A program made the translations under genes and the position numbers. A stretch of 64,000 bases of DNA. Origin: Kibdelosporangium philippinense. GTDB taxonomy: Bacteria; Actinomycetota; Actinomycetes; Mycobacteriales; Pseudonocardiaceae. This document shows positions 17,135-26,800 of this stretch, in pieces. Each line of letters begins with the position of its first letter. Position 1 is the stretch's first letter. The stretch is taken from contig NZ_JAJVCN010000003.1 in assembly GCF_021390435.2 (NCBI RefSeq), positions 434,001 through 498,000 on the forward strand. The letters run 5' to 3'. The notes beneath the pieces are model-generated. The model had not been told where the DNA came from. It saw only the letters and a list, made by a program, of their open reading frames with translations, and did no database searches.

Positions 17135-17857
17135 TCACCGGCCGTTGTGGCCGCCTCCGTTGACGTGCAGCACCTGCCCGGTGACATGGGCGGCGCCGGG
17201 TGAGGCGAGGTAGGACACGGCTTTCGCGACATCCTCAGGCAGCCCTGCGCGGCCCGACGGGATCTCGCCGATCAGGAAGTCCCTGCGTTCCTCGGTCAGC
17301 GTGTTGTTGAAGAACTCGGTCGACACGGTCATCCCCGGCGCCACCACGTTCGCGGTCGCCCGGCCGGCGAGTTTCTTGGCCAGCTCCACATTCCACGGCA
17401 CGATCGCGGCCTTGGCCGGGCCGTACGAACCGCTGCCGCGGAAGCCCGCGATCGAGCTGATGCTGATGATCCGGCCGTTCTCGGCCAACCTCGGCAGTAA
17501 GGCCTCGGTGACCAGGACCGTGGAGATCACGTTGGACTCGTAGTCGGCCATCCAGAGCTTCTTCAGCGCGGCCAGGTCGCCCGGTTTGGCCGCGAGTCCC
17601 TGGCGTGCCATGTTCGCGCCCGCGTTGTTGACGAGGATGTCGATGGTCTGGGGCAGTTGGTCGAGTGCCGCTTGGACCGCTTCGGGGTCCGCCGCGTCGA
17701 ACGCCACGTGTTTCGCACCGATCTCGGCCGCGCTCGCGGCGAGCACATCCGGCCGCCTGCCGGTGATCACCACCTCGACACCGTCGCTGACCAGCTGTGA
17801 TGCGATGGCACGGCCGATTCCCGTGCCACCACCTGTGACGAGTGCAGTCAATGTCAT
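17135..17857 (-). CDS. Short-chain dehydrogenase/reductase (SDR family)
   Basis: A 240-aa classical SDR. The cofactor motif TGGGTGIGRAI lies near the N-terminus, with NNAG in the middle, the catalytic serine in ISISSIAG and the YxxxK pair in SYGPAKAA. Arg residues after the second strand (ITGRRPD) suggest NADPH. The C-terminus ends with the common G-HVTGQVLHVNGG segment. It precedes rsmD by 12 bases and may share its transcript, though no functional link is evident. Substrate unknown. Confidence 0.88.
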   Translation of the reverse strand: MTLTALVTGGGTGIGRAIASQLVSDGVEVVITGRRPDVLAASAAEIGAKHVAFDAADPEAVQAALDQLPQTIDILVNNAGANMARQGLAAKPGDLAALKKLWMADYESNVISTVLVTEALLPRLAENGRIISISSIAGFRGSGSYGPAKAAIVPWNVELAKKLAGRATANVVAPGMTVSTEFFNNTLTEERRDFLIGEIPSGRAGLPEDVAKAVSYLASPGAAHVTGQVLHVNGGGHNGR

Positions 17858-18009
17858 AGGGGCATAATCTTGGGTCGGCCACGCAGTTGGTCAAGCTTTC
17901 ACGTATGTGGAACGTGATCTGGACCAACATCCACTGGACAAGTGGTTTGTCAACCGCTGAGAGAGCGTAATGTGGCTCTTCCGTCCCAAAGGAGAACCGG
18001 GGGTCGTGG

Positions 18010-20100
18010 GTGTCGCAGGCCGCAGTCCGACAAGCTGAGATCGCGATCGAGCAGAAGCACGTAGACGTTGTCTACGCACGCCTTGCCGAGATGCGCGTCG
18101 AAGCTGCAGAGATGCGTGATCGCGGTGACCGGCTCGCGCACGGCGCCGGTACCGAAGCCGTGTTCGAGCAAGCGTCCATGCTCTACGAGCGAGACGTGAT
18201 GGTCCGGCACGCCAACCGGATCCTGCAGACGCTCGACTCGGAGCACGAAGGCCTGGTGTTCGGCCGTCTCGACGACAACGGCGGCGAGACGCTGTACGTC
18301 GGCAGGCTCGGCATCCGAGACGCGGAGTTCGAGAACCTGGTGACCGACTGGCGCGCACCAGCGGCCGCGGCGTTCTACCAGGCAACGGCCGAGCAGCCGA
18401 TGGGTGTTGTGCGCCGCAGGGTGATCCGCTCGACCGGCCAGCAAGTGATCGAGATCGACGACGACCTGCTGATGCCCGACGAGCAGCCGGACACCATGCA
18501 GGTGGTCGGCGAAGGCGCCCTGATGGCGTCGCTCAACCGCGCGCGTAGCGACCAGATGCGCGACATCGTGGCGACGATCCAGAAGGAGCAGGACGAGGCG
18601 ATCCGCGCGCCATGGCGTGGCGTCACAGAGATCACCGGCGGCCCAGGGACGGGCAAGACCGCGGTCGCGCTGCACCGCGTGGCATACCTGCTTTACCGCG
18701 ACCGCAAGCGGATGGGCAGCGCGGGCGTTCTCGTGCTCGGGCCGTCGGCCGCATTCACCTCGTACATCTCGCGTGTCCTGCCATCGATGGGTGAGGACAG
18801 CGTCGAACTGCGGTCGTTGGGCAACCTGCTGGACGGCATCGAAGCCACACGTATCGACCCCGCGCAGATCGCGGCGATCAAGGGCTCGCTGCGCATGCGG
18901 CGCGTGCTGAAGAAGGCGTTGCGCGACACGCCACCGGACGCGCCGACGGAGTTCCGCATCACGTACCGCGGCGAGGTCCTCAAACTCAACGAGCAAGAAT
19001 TGGCGAAAGTCCGCCGCCAGGTGCACAGTCTCGGCCGTCTGCCCAACCGGTCCCGCGTGGACGCCGCCGAAGCGTTGCTGGAAGCGTTGTGGCACAAGGC
19101 AGAGTCGTACGAGGGCTACAACGTCAAGAAGAAGGATCTGCTGATCGACCTCGGCGAGCGGATCGACTTCCACCGTTTCGTAGTGGTCTTCTGGCCGGTA
19201 CTCACAGCGATCGACGTCCTCCGTTCGCTCGGCGACCGCGCCCGCCTGGCTCGTGCGGCCGGGTCGACGTTGTCAGCGCGCGAAGTCGACCAACTGGCGG
19301 CCTCGTGGCGACATGACGACTGGTCGGTGGCTGACGTGGCGTTGCTCGATGAGCTACGGACGCTTATCGGCCCGCCGCCCAAGCGCCGTAACCGCCGTGT
19401 GTTGCTCGAGGAACAACCGGACCCGTCGGGCCGTCGCCGTCCCGAGAACTATGAGGATTACTCGCACATCGTGGTCGACGAGTCGCAGGACCTCTCGCCC
19501 ATGCAATGGCGAATGATCGCGCGACGAGGGCAATACGCGAGCTGGACCCTGGTCGGCGACCCGGTGCAGAGCACGTGGCCGGACGTGGCGGAGGCGCAGC
19601 AGGCGCGGGATATCGCGCTGGGCAAGCGAACCACCCGCCGCCGCTTCACGTTGCGCACGAACTACCGGAACTCAGCGGAAATCTTCAACCTCGCCGCCCG
19701 CGTGGTCCGTGACGTCGCCTCTTCCGATGAACTCCCGCGTGCCGTCCGTGACACAGGGATCTCGCCTGTGGTCGAGACCGTGGTGCCGGGGTCCTTGCCT
19801 GGCGCGGTCCGTGATGCCACACGGGAACTGCTGGAGCAGGTCGACGGAACCGTTGGCGTGATCGCGTCGATGACGAGCATCGACAAGGTCCGGTCCTGGA
19901 TGTCCGAAGTGGACGACGACAGGGTGAAGATCGTCGACGCGATCGAGGCGAAGGGCCTTGAGTACGACGCCGTCGTCCTGGTCGAGCCGACCGAGATGGT
20001 GACGGAGTCGATGACCGGGCCCCGAGCCCTCTACGTCGCCCTGACCCGCGCCACCCAACGCCTGACCGTCCTCACAACCGAAGAAACCTGGCCCGCCTAA
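18010..20100 (+). CDS. HelD/HelR-like RNA polymerase-associated UvrD-type ATPase
   Basis: A 696-aa superfamily 1 helicase-like protein. An N-terminal coiled coil (about 10-75) precedes Walker A GGPGTGKTA (about 211-219), Walker B VVDESQDLSPMQW, motif III VGDPVQSTW, motif IV-like LRTNYRNSAEI and motif VI ALYVALTRATQRL. This layout, with the long N-terminal helices and no full helicase 2B domain, is that of HelD proteins, which remove stalled RNA polymerase; HelR members confer rifamycin tolerance. No palindromic rifamycin-associated element is seen upstream. GTG at 18010 has GGAGA about 14 bases before it, so the start is moderately sure. Confidence 0.85.
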   Translation: MSQAAVRQAEIAIEQKHVDVVYARLAEMRVEAAEMRDRGDRLAHGAGTEAVFEQASMLYERDVMVRHANRILQTLDSEHEGLVFGRLDDNGGETLYVGRLGIRDAEFENLVTDWRAPAAAAFYQATAEQPMGVVRRRVIRSTGQQVIEIDDDLLMPDEQPDTMQVVGEGALMASLNRARSDQMRDIVATIQKEQDEAIRAPWRGVTEITGGPGTGKTAVALHRVAYLLYRDRKRMGSAGVLVLGPSAAFTSYISRVLPSMGEDSVELRSLGNLLDGIEATRIDPAQIAAIKGSLRMRRVLKKALRDTPPDAPTEFRITYRGEVLKLNEQELAKVRRQVHSLGRLPNRSRVDAAEALLEALWHKAESYEGYNVKKKDLLIDLGERIDFHRFVVVFWPVLTAIDVLRSLGDRARLARAAGSTLSAREVDQLAASWRHDDWSVADVALLDELRTLIGPPPKRRNRRVLLEEQPDPSGRRRPENYEDYSHIVVDESQDLSPMQWRMIARRGQYASWTLVGDPVQSTWPDVAEAQQARDIALGKRTTRRRFTLRTNYRNSAEIFNLAARVVRDVASSDELPRAVRDTGISPVVETVVPGSLPGAVRDATRELLEQVDGTVGVIASMTSIDKVRSWMSEVDDDRVKIVDAIEAKGLEYDAVVLVEPTEMVTESMTGPRALYVALTRATQRLTVLTTEETWPA

Positions 20101-20117
20101 CCCACCCCACCTCCGCC

Positions 20118-20225
20118 GTGTCCACCATTCCGGAACACCGTGTCCACCGTTCCTTGCGACCGTGTCCACCGTTCCGGAACACCGTGTCCACCGTTCCGAC
20201 ACAGTGAAATGCACTTTCCGGCACC
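20118..20225. repeat. Tandem array of a 22-bp repeat (GTGTCCACC family), forward
   Basis: Units start at 20118, 20140, 20162 and 20184, exactly 22 bases apart, each opening GTGTCCACCRTTCC; three alternate GGAACACC or TTGCGACC tails. A fifth, decayed unit (GTGAAATGCACTTTCCGG..., from 20204) keeps the phase. The array fills most of the 182 bases between the HelD-like gene and the fic promoter. The same unit recurs at 60181 and 60359. Confidence 0.88.
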
Positions 20226-20248
20226 TCGATTCCGACGATGAGCTCTGT

Positions 20249-20283
20249 TGCATCGACGCTACGAGGCTCGTAGCGTCGATGCA
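20249..20283. promoter_or_regulatory. Perfect 35-base palindrome ending on the fic start codon
   Basis: Arms of 17 bases (20249-20265 and 20267-20283, TGCATCGACGCTACGAG and its complement) around a single G. The last base of the right arm is the A of the fic ATG. No ribosome-binding sequence fits between it and the ATG, so the fic transcript may be leaderless with the palindrome over the promoter, or the palindrome masks initiation. Probable operator; the winged-helix C-terminus of the Fic protein makes self-repression possible. Confidence 0.75.
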
Positions 20284-21416
20284 TGCTCTTCGCGGTACCT
20301 GACCTCGACGCCAAAGACCAGCAGGTCCTTGGCGAGATCGAGCGTTTCCGGGAAGAACTGCGCCACCAGGTCGCCGAGCCTCGACGGTGGGAAGGCCAGC
20401 TCCGACGCAGCCTGGTCGCCGGAGCGATCCAAGGGTCGAACTCGATCGAAGGCATCGTGGTGACCATTCAGGACGCTCAGGCATTGGTCGATGGCGAGGA
20501 AATGTCCGCATCGGTCGACGACGCCGACCGTGCCGCGGTCACCGGCTACTGCGAGGCCTTGACGTGGGTGCAGCAGTCCGCCCACATGAATGGCTTCGTG
20601 TTCCACGAAATGTTGTTGAGCGCCTTGCATTTCATGATGCTCAAGCACGACTTGTCCGCGTGGCCTGGCCGCTACCGACCGGGCGCCATCTACGTCTCTG
20701 GCGGCGATCCGCTGAACCCGGTCTACGCGGGTCCGCAACCGGAGCAGATCGCGCAACTGATGGCTGAGTTGATGGATTGGCTCAATACCGGGGATCTTGA
20801 CGCGCCGGTATTGGTCCGAGCGGCGATCGCGCATCTCAACCTGGTGAGCATTCATCCTTGGCGAGACGGCAACGGTCGAATGTCCCGGTGTCTGCACAGG
20901 TTGGTCCTCGCCAGGGACAAGGTGCTCGCTCCCGAGTTCGCTTCGATCGAGGAATGGCTTGGCGAAGCCACGAACACCTACGCCTATTACGAGGCGCTCC
21001 GGCAGACCAGAACCTCATGGCAGCCGGAACGCAACACCCATACGTGGGTTCGGTTCTGCCTACGCGCACACCATATGCAGGCTCAACTCGTCCAGCGCAG
21101 GCTGGAGCGTGCCGCCAAGACCTGGCACGAGCTGGCTGAGATCGTTTCGGCCACAGGCTTGGACGAGCGTGTCGTGTCTGCTTTGTATGCCGCCGCACTC
21201 GGCCAGGTGCGGCGAACCACGTACCAGCACGATGAGAATCTGACCAGGGATCAAGCGGTTCGTGACCTGCAAACGTTGCGTCGGCTCGGCCTGATCGAGC
21301 CGCTCGGCCACGGCAAGACACAGCGCTACACGGCAGCAGGCGCTGCCCGCCAGCGGGCTCAGGAGATCGTCCGGCAGTTGGGCCGGACGCCGTTGCGCGA
21401 CCCTTACTCGGACTAG
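20283..21416 (+). CDS. Fic-domain protein (AMPylase type) with C-terminal winged helix
   Basis: A 377-aa Fic protein. The catalytic loop HPWRDGNGRMSR (191-202) matches HPFx[D/E]GNGRxxR with His191 intact. A class II inhibitory helix motif S-xxx-E-G (S52...E56-G57, in GSNSIEGI) precedes the Fic core, so the enzyme is expected to be autoinhibited. Residues about 275-360 look like a winged-helix domain (ALYAAALGQVRRTTY..., RDLQTLRRLGLIEPLG). The target is unknown. It starts on a palindrome and its stop TAG shares the CTAG at 21413-21416 with the convergent DUF2087 gene. No antitoxin-like small gene is upstream. Confidence 0.92.
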   Translation: MLFAVPDLDAKDQQVLGEIERFREELRHQVAEPRRWEGQLRRSLVAGAIQGSNSIEGIVVTIQDAQALVDGEEMSASVDDADRAAVTGYCEALTWVQQSAHMNGFVFHEMLLSALHFMMLKHDLSAWPGRYRPGAIYVSGGDPLNPVYAGPQPEQIAQLMAELMDWLNTGDLDAPVLVRAAIAHLNLVSIHPWRDGNGRMSRCLHRLVLARDKVLAPEFASIEEWLGEATNTYAYYEALRQTRTSWQPERNTHTWVRFCLRAHHMQAQLVQRRLERAAKTWHELAEIVSATGLDERVVSALYAAALGQVRRTTYQHDENLTRDQAVRDLQTLRRLGLIEPLGHGKTQRYTAAGAARQRAQEIVRQLGRTPLRDPYSD

Positions 21417-21709
21417 GCGACCCAGCCGCCGGTTCGCCAGTAGTGGCCGTGCTCGCGGCTGAGCAGGTCCTCGTCGACCAGGTATCGGCGCAGGGTCACG
21501 TAGTCGGTTTCGCCGCCGTCGCACCAGGCACGCAGGACAACGTCGATTTCCTTCTCAGGGAACCGGCGTCCGGGTTCGAAGCTTGCTGCGATGTGTTCGA
21601 GCAGGATGCGTCTGCGGCCGCGTTTTGCTGGGAAACGGACCAGGTGGCCGTTCCGGATGAAGGTCTGCAGCACTTTCTCGGCGTGCGGGTCGGCGTAACC
21701 GAAGTCCAT
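21413..21709 (-). CDS. DUF2087-domain protein
   Basis: A 98-aa protein with the DUF2087 pattern: LVRFPAKRGRRRILLEHIA, FPEKEIDVVLR and YVTLRRYLVDEDLLSRE-G-YWR. Such domains are small helical units often attached to ArsR-type regulators; this one stands alone. ATG at 21709 is chosen because the domain begins there; 12 extra upstream codons are possible. It converges on fic with a 4-base CTAG shared by both stops. The 224 bases to the next gene on the right show no other feature. Confidence 0.82.
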   Translation of the reverse strand: MDFGYADPHAEKVLQTFIRNGHLVRFPAKRGRRRILLEHIAASFEPGRRFPEKEIDVVLRAWCDGGETDYVTLRRYLVDEDLLSREHGHYWRTGGWVA

Positions 21710-21933
21710 ACAGCATTGATAACGCCCTGGCCGCGAGCCCGCCAACCGATATAGCCTTTCGGGCGGGCTCGCTCGCGGGCCTGACCTCCTGACCGGTCGC
21801 CCACGCCGCCCGGCTGAGCGGAGGCAAAGGTGGCCGTTGTCATCGCGAGTGGTCGAGCATGTCGCGACGAGAAATAGGACGGCACCCGGGTGCTGGCGTG
21901 GGGTACGGCTCCGAAGGCTGTCCTGGGAGTGCG

Positions 21934-22956
21934 ATGACCGACCACAAGAAGCTCAAGCGCCTCGTCCGCGACCGGATGGCGGCGACCGGCGAGTCCTACA
22001 CCACCGCCCGCTGGCACATCACAAGCAAGACCAAGCCACAGCACCGGGTGTCCAAACTGCTCGCAACCGCCCTTGATGACGAGTACAGCGAGGCCATGAT
22101 CACCGGGCTGGCCGGTGGAATCGGGTTCATGTACGCCGTCTTCGAGTACAAAGGCATGCATCCGCTGATGACCATCATGGCTCAGCATCACCCAGATCCA
22201 TGGGTGCCCGCGGTCCTCAACCGGCTCAACGTGTCCTTTGTAGAGCAGCACAGCGGGAAGGCTGAGGCCGGGATCGCCAAGCTGCGTAAAGCAACACGGC
22301 CGGTCTTTGCCGAAGTGGACAGAAGTGCGCTGCCGTGGCACGAGCCCTCACCATGGGCAGGCTACGACCCGTACACCGTGCTGGTCGTCGAAATCTCGGA
22401 AACAGTGTCACTGATCGATGTGGACAGACATGAGTTGTCCATCGAGGACTTTTCCAAGGCATGGTCGGCTTACCGGAAGGGAAAGCATCACGCGATCGTG
22501 ATGGGCACGGCCGGGAAGCCAGATCTGGACAAGGCCGTTTCGGACGCCATCCAGACCACTGTGGACCATATGACTGGTCCGGTCCTCGGCAACAACTTCG
22601 ACGTCAACTTCGGCTTCTCAGGGATGTCCAAACTGGCCGATCAGCTGAGGGATACGCGAACGAAGGCCGGGTGGACCAAGCGGTTCGGCGACACCGACCA
22701 CGGCACCAAGCGCCTCTATGAGTGTCTGGAGGAGCAGAACACCGCGCCCGGCGCCACTCGCCCGCTGTACGCCGACTTTCTCGACGAGGTCGGCAGGGCG
22801 GAGGCCGCGAAGCTGTTCAAGCAGTCCGGCGCGGCATGGTCCCGGCTGGCCAAGAAGGCCAAGATGTCGAAGGATTATCCGGCGATGGCCGAGATTGTCG
22901 ACGAGTGCCTGGATCTGGAGAGTCGAGCGGTAGAGCTCCTGCGACAGCCTCGGTAG
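21934..22956 (+). CDS. BtrH-like (BtrH_N/DUF4872) protein
   Basis: A 340-aa protein resembling butirosin-synthesis protein H and DUF4872 proteins, a papain-like fold. MITGLAGGIGFMYAVFEY is the glycine-rich N-terminal signature, and YTVLVVEISETVSLIDVD and FSKAWSAYRKGKHHAIVM are later family segments. The N-terminal tail KKLKRLVRDRMAATGESYTTAR is a separate short motif I recall from other actinobacterial proteins. BtrH transfers an acyl side chain in butirosin synthesis, but no antibiotic genes are nearby, so the role here is unknown. ATG at 21934 follows GGGAG; 25 further codons upstream are less likely. Confidence 0.75.
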   Translation: MTDHKKLKRLVRDRMAATGESYTTARWHITSKTKPQHRVSKLLATALDDEYSEAMITGLAGGIGFMYAVFEYKGMHPLMTIMAQHHPDPWVPAVLNRLNVSFVEQHSGKAEAGIAKLRKATRPVFAEVDRSALPWHEPSPWAGYDPYTVLVVEISETVSLIDVDRHELSIEDFSKAWSAYRKGKHHAIVMGTAGKPDLDKAVSDAIQTTVDHMTGPVLGNNFDVNFGFSGMSKLADQLRDTRTKAGWTKRFGDTDHGTKRLYECLEEQNTAPGATRPLYADFLDEVGRAEAAKLFKQSGAAWSRLAKKAKMSKDYPAMAEIVDECLDLESRAVELLRQPR

Positions 22957-23020
22957 GCGACTCAAGCGGTTGCGCAGGTCCCGCAGGCCGTCAACAGCCT
23001 CGGCGAGCGGGGCGAGCCCT

Positions 23021-23806
23021 TCAGACTCCAGCGCCACGCCTTAGCGCTCCTACAACTGCCTCGACAAGAGGCGCGAGTTTGCGGATCTCCTTCTCATCCG
23101 CGGTCGCGCATTCGGTGATCCCGGCGCCGATTACTGGCACCGGGATCCCGTTGATCGCGGCCGCAACCTCGGCAATGCTCAACCCGGCCGGCTCCGGATA
23201 CGTCGCGCCGCCGAACTCCGCCGGGTCCAGTACGTCCAAGTCGACATGGAGATAGATCTGCTCGCCGGGTATGGAATCCGCGGAGACCAGCCCGCGGTCG
23301 ATCGCGGCCTGCTCACCCTCGTCAATCGACCGTGCGCCAATCAAAACAGCGTTGCCGGGCCGCAATGCCGGGCTTGCCACGAACTCTGCGTCACCTTCAC
23401 CGAACAGCACACGCAACGCCATGCCGTGAAACGCGCCTGATGGCGAGGTCTCAACCGTATTCAAGTCCGGGTGCGCATCGAACCAGGCCACACCAAGGCT
23501 TTCGCCGAAGCGGAACCGCGCCACAGCGATCGGCACAACGTCCGTGCCGCAGTCGCCACCTATCGTCAGTACCGATCCGCCCGGCGCTTCCAAGGCCGCC
23601 AACTGGGCCGTCCGGTTCACGATCAGCGCCGCGCGGTTCGCAACTCCGTCAATCACGGGCGAGTCCTCTGTGGACACCGGTACGACCACCGGCTGCACAC
23701 CGGCGATTTCCCCAGCCAACCGGCTCAGCGCCAAGCAGCCCTCAGGCAGGAAACGCGCCTTGGGGACCAGGGCGCCTTGCCGCTGCGGGACAGCGTGGAC
23801 CTGCAT
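23021..23806 (-). CDS. Arginase/agmatinase/formiminoglutamase family ureohydrolase
   Basis: A 261-aa metal-dependent ureohydrolase. Dimanganese ligands are visible in TIGGDCGTD, WFDAHPDLNT and HVDLDVLDP. The family histidine is replaced in GGDCG (usual GGDHS), the pattern of the actinobacterial arginase-like branch, so activity on arginine is not assured. ATG at 23806 with GGGGG just upstream; a TTG one codon earlier is possible. It is separated from pyc by a strong hairpin and is probably independently transcribed. Confidence 0.85.
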   Translation of the reverse strand: MQVHAVPQRQGALVPKARFLPEGCLALSRLAGEIAGVQPVVVPVSTEDSPVIDGVANRAALIVNRTAQLAALEAPGGSVLTIGGDCGTDVVPIAVARFRFGESLGVAWFDAHPDLNTVETSPSGAFHGMALRVLFGEGDAEFVASPALRPGNAVLIGARSIDEGEQAAIDRGLVSADSIPGEQIYLHVDLDVLDPAEFGGATYPEPAGLSIAEVAAAINGIPVPVIGAGITECATADEKEIRKLAPLVEAVVGALRRGAGV

Positions 23807-23823
23807 CAAACCCCCATGATGAG

Positions 23824-23857
23824 AGGTGGCCGTGACGGAAACCCGTCACGGCCACCT
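23824..23857. terminator. Terminator after pyc
   Basis: Perfect 15-base arms AGGTGGCCGTGACGG (23824-23838) and its complement (23843-23857) around AAAC, 4 bases past the pyc stop on the minus strand. No T-run. It insulates pyc from the arginase-family gene whose start is 18 bases downstream. Confidence 0.75.
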
Positions 23858-23861
23858 TGCC

Positions 23862-26800
23862 CTACGCCAGCACGATCAGCAGATCGCCGCCTTCAACCTG
23901 CTGCACCGAGCCGATTGCCAGGCGCTGCACGCGGCCGCCCTTCGGCGCGGTGATCGCGGCCTCCATCTTCATCGCCTCGATCGTGGCTACCGTGGCACCG
24001 GCTTCGACCTCGTCGCCTTCGGACACCGCCAGCGTCACGACACCAGCGAATGGTGCCGGAACGTGGTTCGGGTTGCCCTTTTCCGCCTTTTCCGCCACCG
24101 GCAGGTTCGACGCGATCGATCGGTCGCGCACGGGAATCGGGCGCAACTGGCCGTTCAGCGTCGCCATCACGGTTCGCATGCCGCGATCGTCGGCTTCACC
24201 GACCGCTTCGAGCTCGATCAGCAGCCGGACGCCCTGCTCCAGGTCGACCGGGTACTCCGTCCCGGGCCGCAGGCCGTAGAAGAAGTCCTTGCTCGCCAGC
24301 ACCGACGTGTCGCCGTACTGCTCGCGGTGCGCCAGGAACTCCTTTGTCGGCCCGGGGAACAACAACCTGTTCAACGTGCCGCGCGGGTCTTCTTCCAGCG
24401 CCTGCTTGTCCTCATCGGACAACTCCGTAACGCCCTTCGGCGCCGAACGACCGCGCAGTGCCTTGGTACGGAAAGGTTCTGGCCATCCGCCCGCTGGGTC
24501 GCCGAGTTCGCCGTGCAAGAATCCGATCACCGAGTCCGGGATGTCGAAACGCCCGGGATCGGCCTCGAACTCCTTCGGGTCAACGCCCGCGCCGACCAAG
24601 TGCAACGCGAGGTCACCGACCACTTTGGACGACGGCGTCACCTTGATCAGGTGACCAAGCATTCGGTCGGCTGCCGCGTACACCGTCTCGATGTCCTCGA
24701 ACCGGTCGCCAAGGCCGAGCGCCTTGGCCTGGGTACGCAGGTTCGACAGCTGACCACCAGGCATCTCGTGCAGGTAGACACGCCCGGTCGGGCCGGGGAG
24801 ACCGGCCTCGAACGGGTAGTACACCCGGCGCACGATCTCCCAGTACGGCTCCAAATCGGACACCGCCTGCAAGCTCAGCCCGGTCTCCCGTTCACTGTGG
24901 TCAGTCGCGGCCACGATCGCCGACAGTGACGGTTGTGAAGTGGTACCGGACAACGAGGCCGCCGCGCCGTCCACAGCGTCCACACCGGCCTGGATCGCCG
25001 CGAGGTAAGTCGCCAGCTGGCCGCCCGCTGTGTCGTGCGTGTGCAAGTGGACAGGAAGGTCGAATTCCTTACGCAGCGCGGTGATCAGCTTCGTCGCGGC
25101 TGGTGGCCTGAGTAGACCGGCCATGTCCTTCACCGCGAGGATGTGGGCGCCAGCGCCGACGATCTGCTCGGCCAGCTTGAGGTAGTAGTCCAATGTGTAC
25201 AGCTGCTCGCCCGGATCCGACAGGTCGGACGTGTAGCAAAGGGACACTTCGGCAACGGCCGTGCCGGTGGCGCGGACCGCCTCGATCGCCGGGCGCATCT
25301 GCTCGACGTCGTTGAGGGCGTCGAAGATCCGGAAGATGTCGATCCCGGTCTTCGTGGCCTCCTCGACGAACTTGTTCGTCACCGCCTCCGGGTACGGCGT
25401 GTACCCGACCGTGTTGCGGCCACGAAGCAACATCTGCGTGCAGATGTTCGGGATTGCTTCACGAAGCGCGGCCAGTCGCTCCCACGGGTCCTCGGCGAGG
25501 AACCGCAGCGCGACGTCGTAGGTCGCGCCACCCCAGCACTCCACCGAGAGCAGCTCAGGCATGGTGTGCGCGACGTGTGGCGCCACGGCGAGCAGGTCCT
25601 TGGTCCGTACTCGCGTGGCCAGCAAGGACTGGTGCGCGTCACGGAACGTCGTGTCGGTGACGCCGACCAGTTTGGCTTCACGCAGCCAGCGCGCGAATCC
25701 CTCTGGGCCGAGTTCGGTCAGTTTCTGCTTCGAACCCGCGGGCGGGGCGCCGTTGAGCTCGATCGGCGGCAGCTTCTCCACCGGGTCGACGAACCTCGGC
25801 CGCTCGCCGTTGGGCTTGTTGACCGTGACATCCGCGAGGTACGACAGCAGTTTCGTACCTCGGTCGGCAGAACTGCGCGCGGTGAGCAGGTACGGCCGCT
25901 GCTCGATGAAACCGGTGGTGATCCGGCCTGCCCGGAAGTCCGGGTCGTCCAGCACTGCCTGCAGGAACGGGATGTTGGTTGCCACACCACGGATCCGGAA
26001 CTCCGCGACCGCGCGACGCGCCCTGGCCACGGCCGTCTCCAGGTTGCGACCACGGCAGGTCAGCTTGACCAGCATGGAGTCGAAGTGCGCGCTGATCTCC
26101 GTGCCCGCGAAGGCCGTTCCGCCGTCCAGCCGGATGCCCGCGCCGCCCGGCGAACGATAGGCGCTGATCATGCCGGTGTCCGGACGGAATCCGTTCGCCG
26201 GATCCTCGGTGGTGATCCGGCACTGCATCGCGAATCCACGCAGCCGCACAGTGTCCTGGCTCAGGCCGAGGTCCGCGAGCGTCTCGCCGGAGGCGATCCG
26301 CAGCTGCGACTGGACCAGGTCGACGTCCGTGACCTCCTCGGTCACGGTGTGCTCGACCTGGATGCGCGGGTTCATCTCGATGAAGACGTGCTTGCCGGCC
26401 GGGTCGAGCAGGAACTCGACCGTACCGGCGTTGCGGTATCCGATGTGCCTCGCGAACTTGACCGCGTCACCGCAGATGCGTTCGCGCAGCTCTTCGGACA
26501 GGTTCGGCGCGGGCGCCAGCTCGATCACCTTCTGGTGGCGGCGCTGCATCGAACAGTCGCGCTCGAACAGGTGCATCACTTCGCCGGTGCCGTCGGCCAG
26601 GATCTGCACCTCGATGTGCCGTGGGTCGACCACGGCCTGCTCGAGGAAGACGGTGGCGTCGCCGAACGCCGACTCGGCCTCGCGCATCGCGGCCTCGATC
26701 GACTCGCGCAGTGCGCTTGGCTGCTCCACCCGTCGCATACCGCGGCCGCCACCACCGGCGACCGCCTTGACGAAGACCGGGAAGCCGATGCGCTCAGCCT

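Noticed and set aside
22618-23037. 139-codon minus-strand frame starting at the arginase-family stop
   Set aside because: The first 30 residues look protein-like and it overlaps the arginase-family stop, but most of it is antisense to the BtrH-like gene and it has no recognisable domain.
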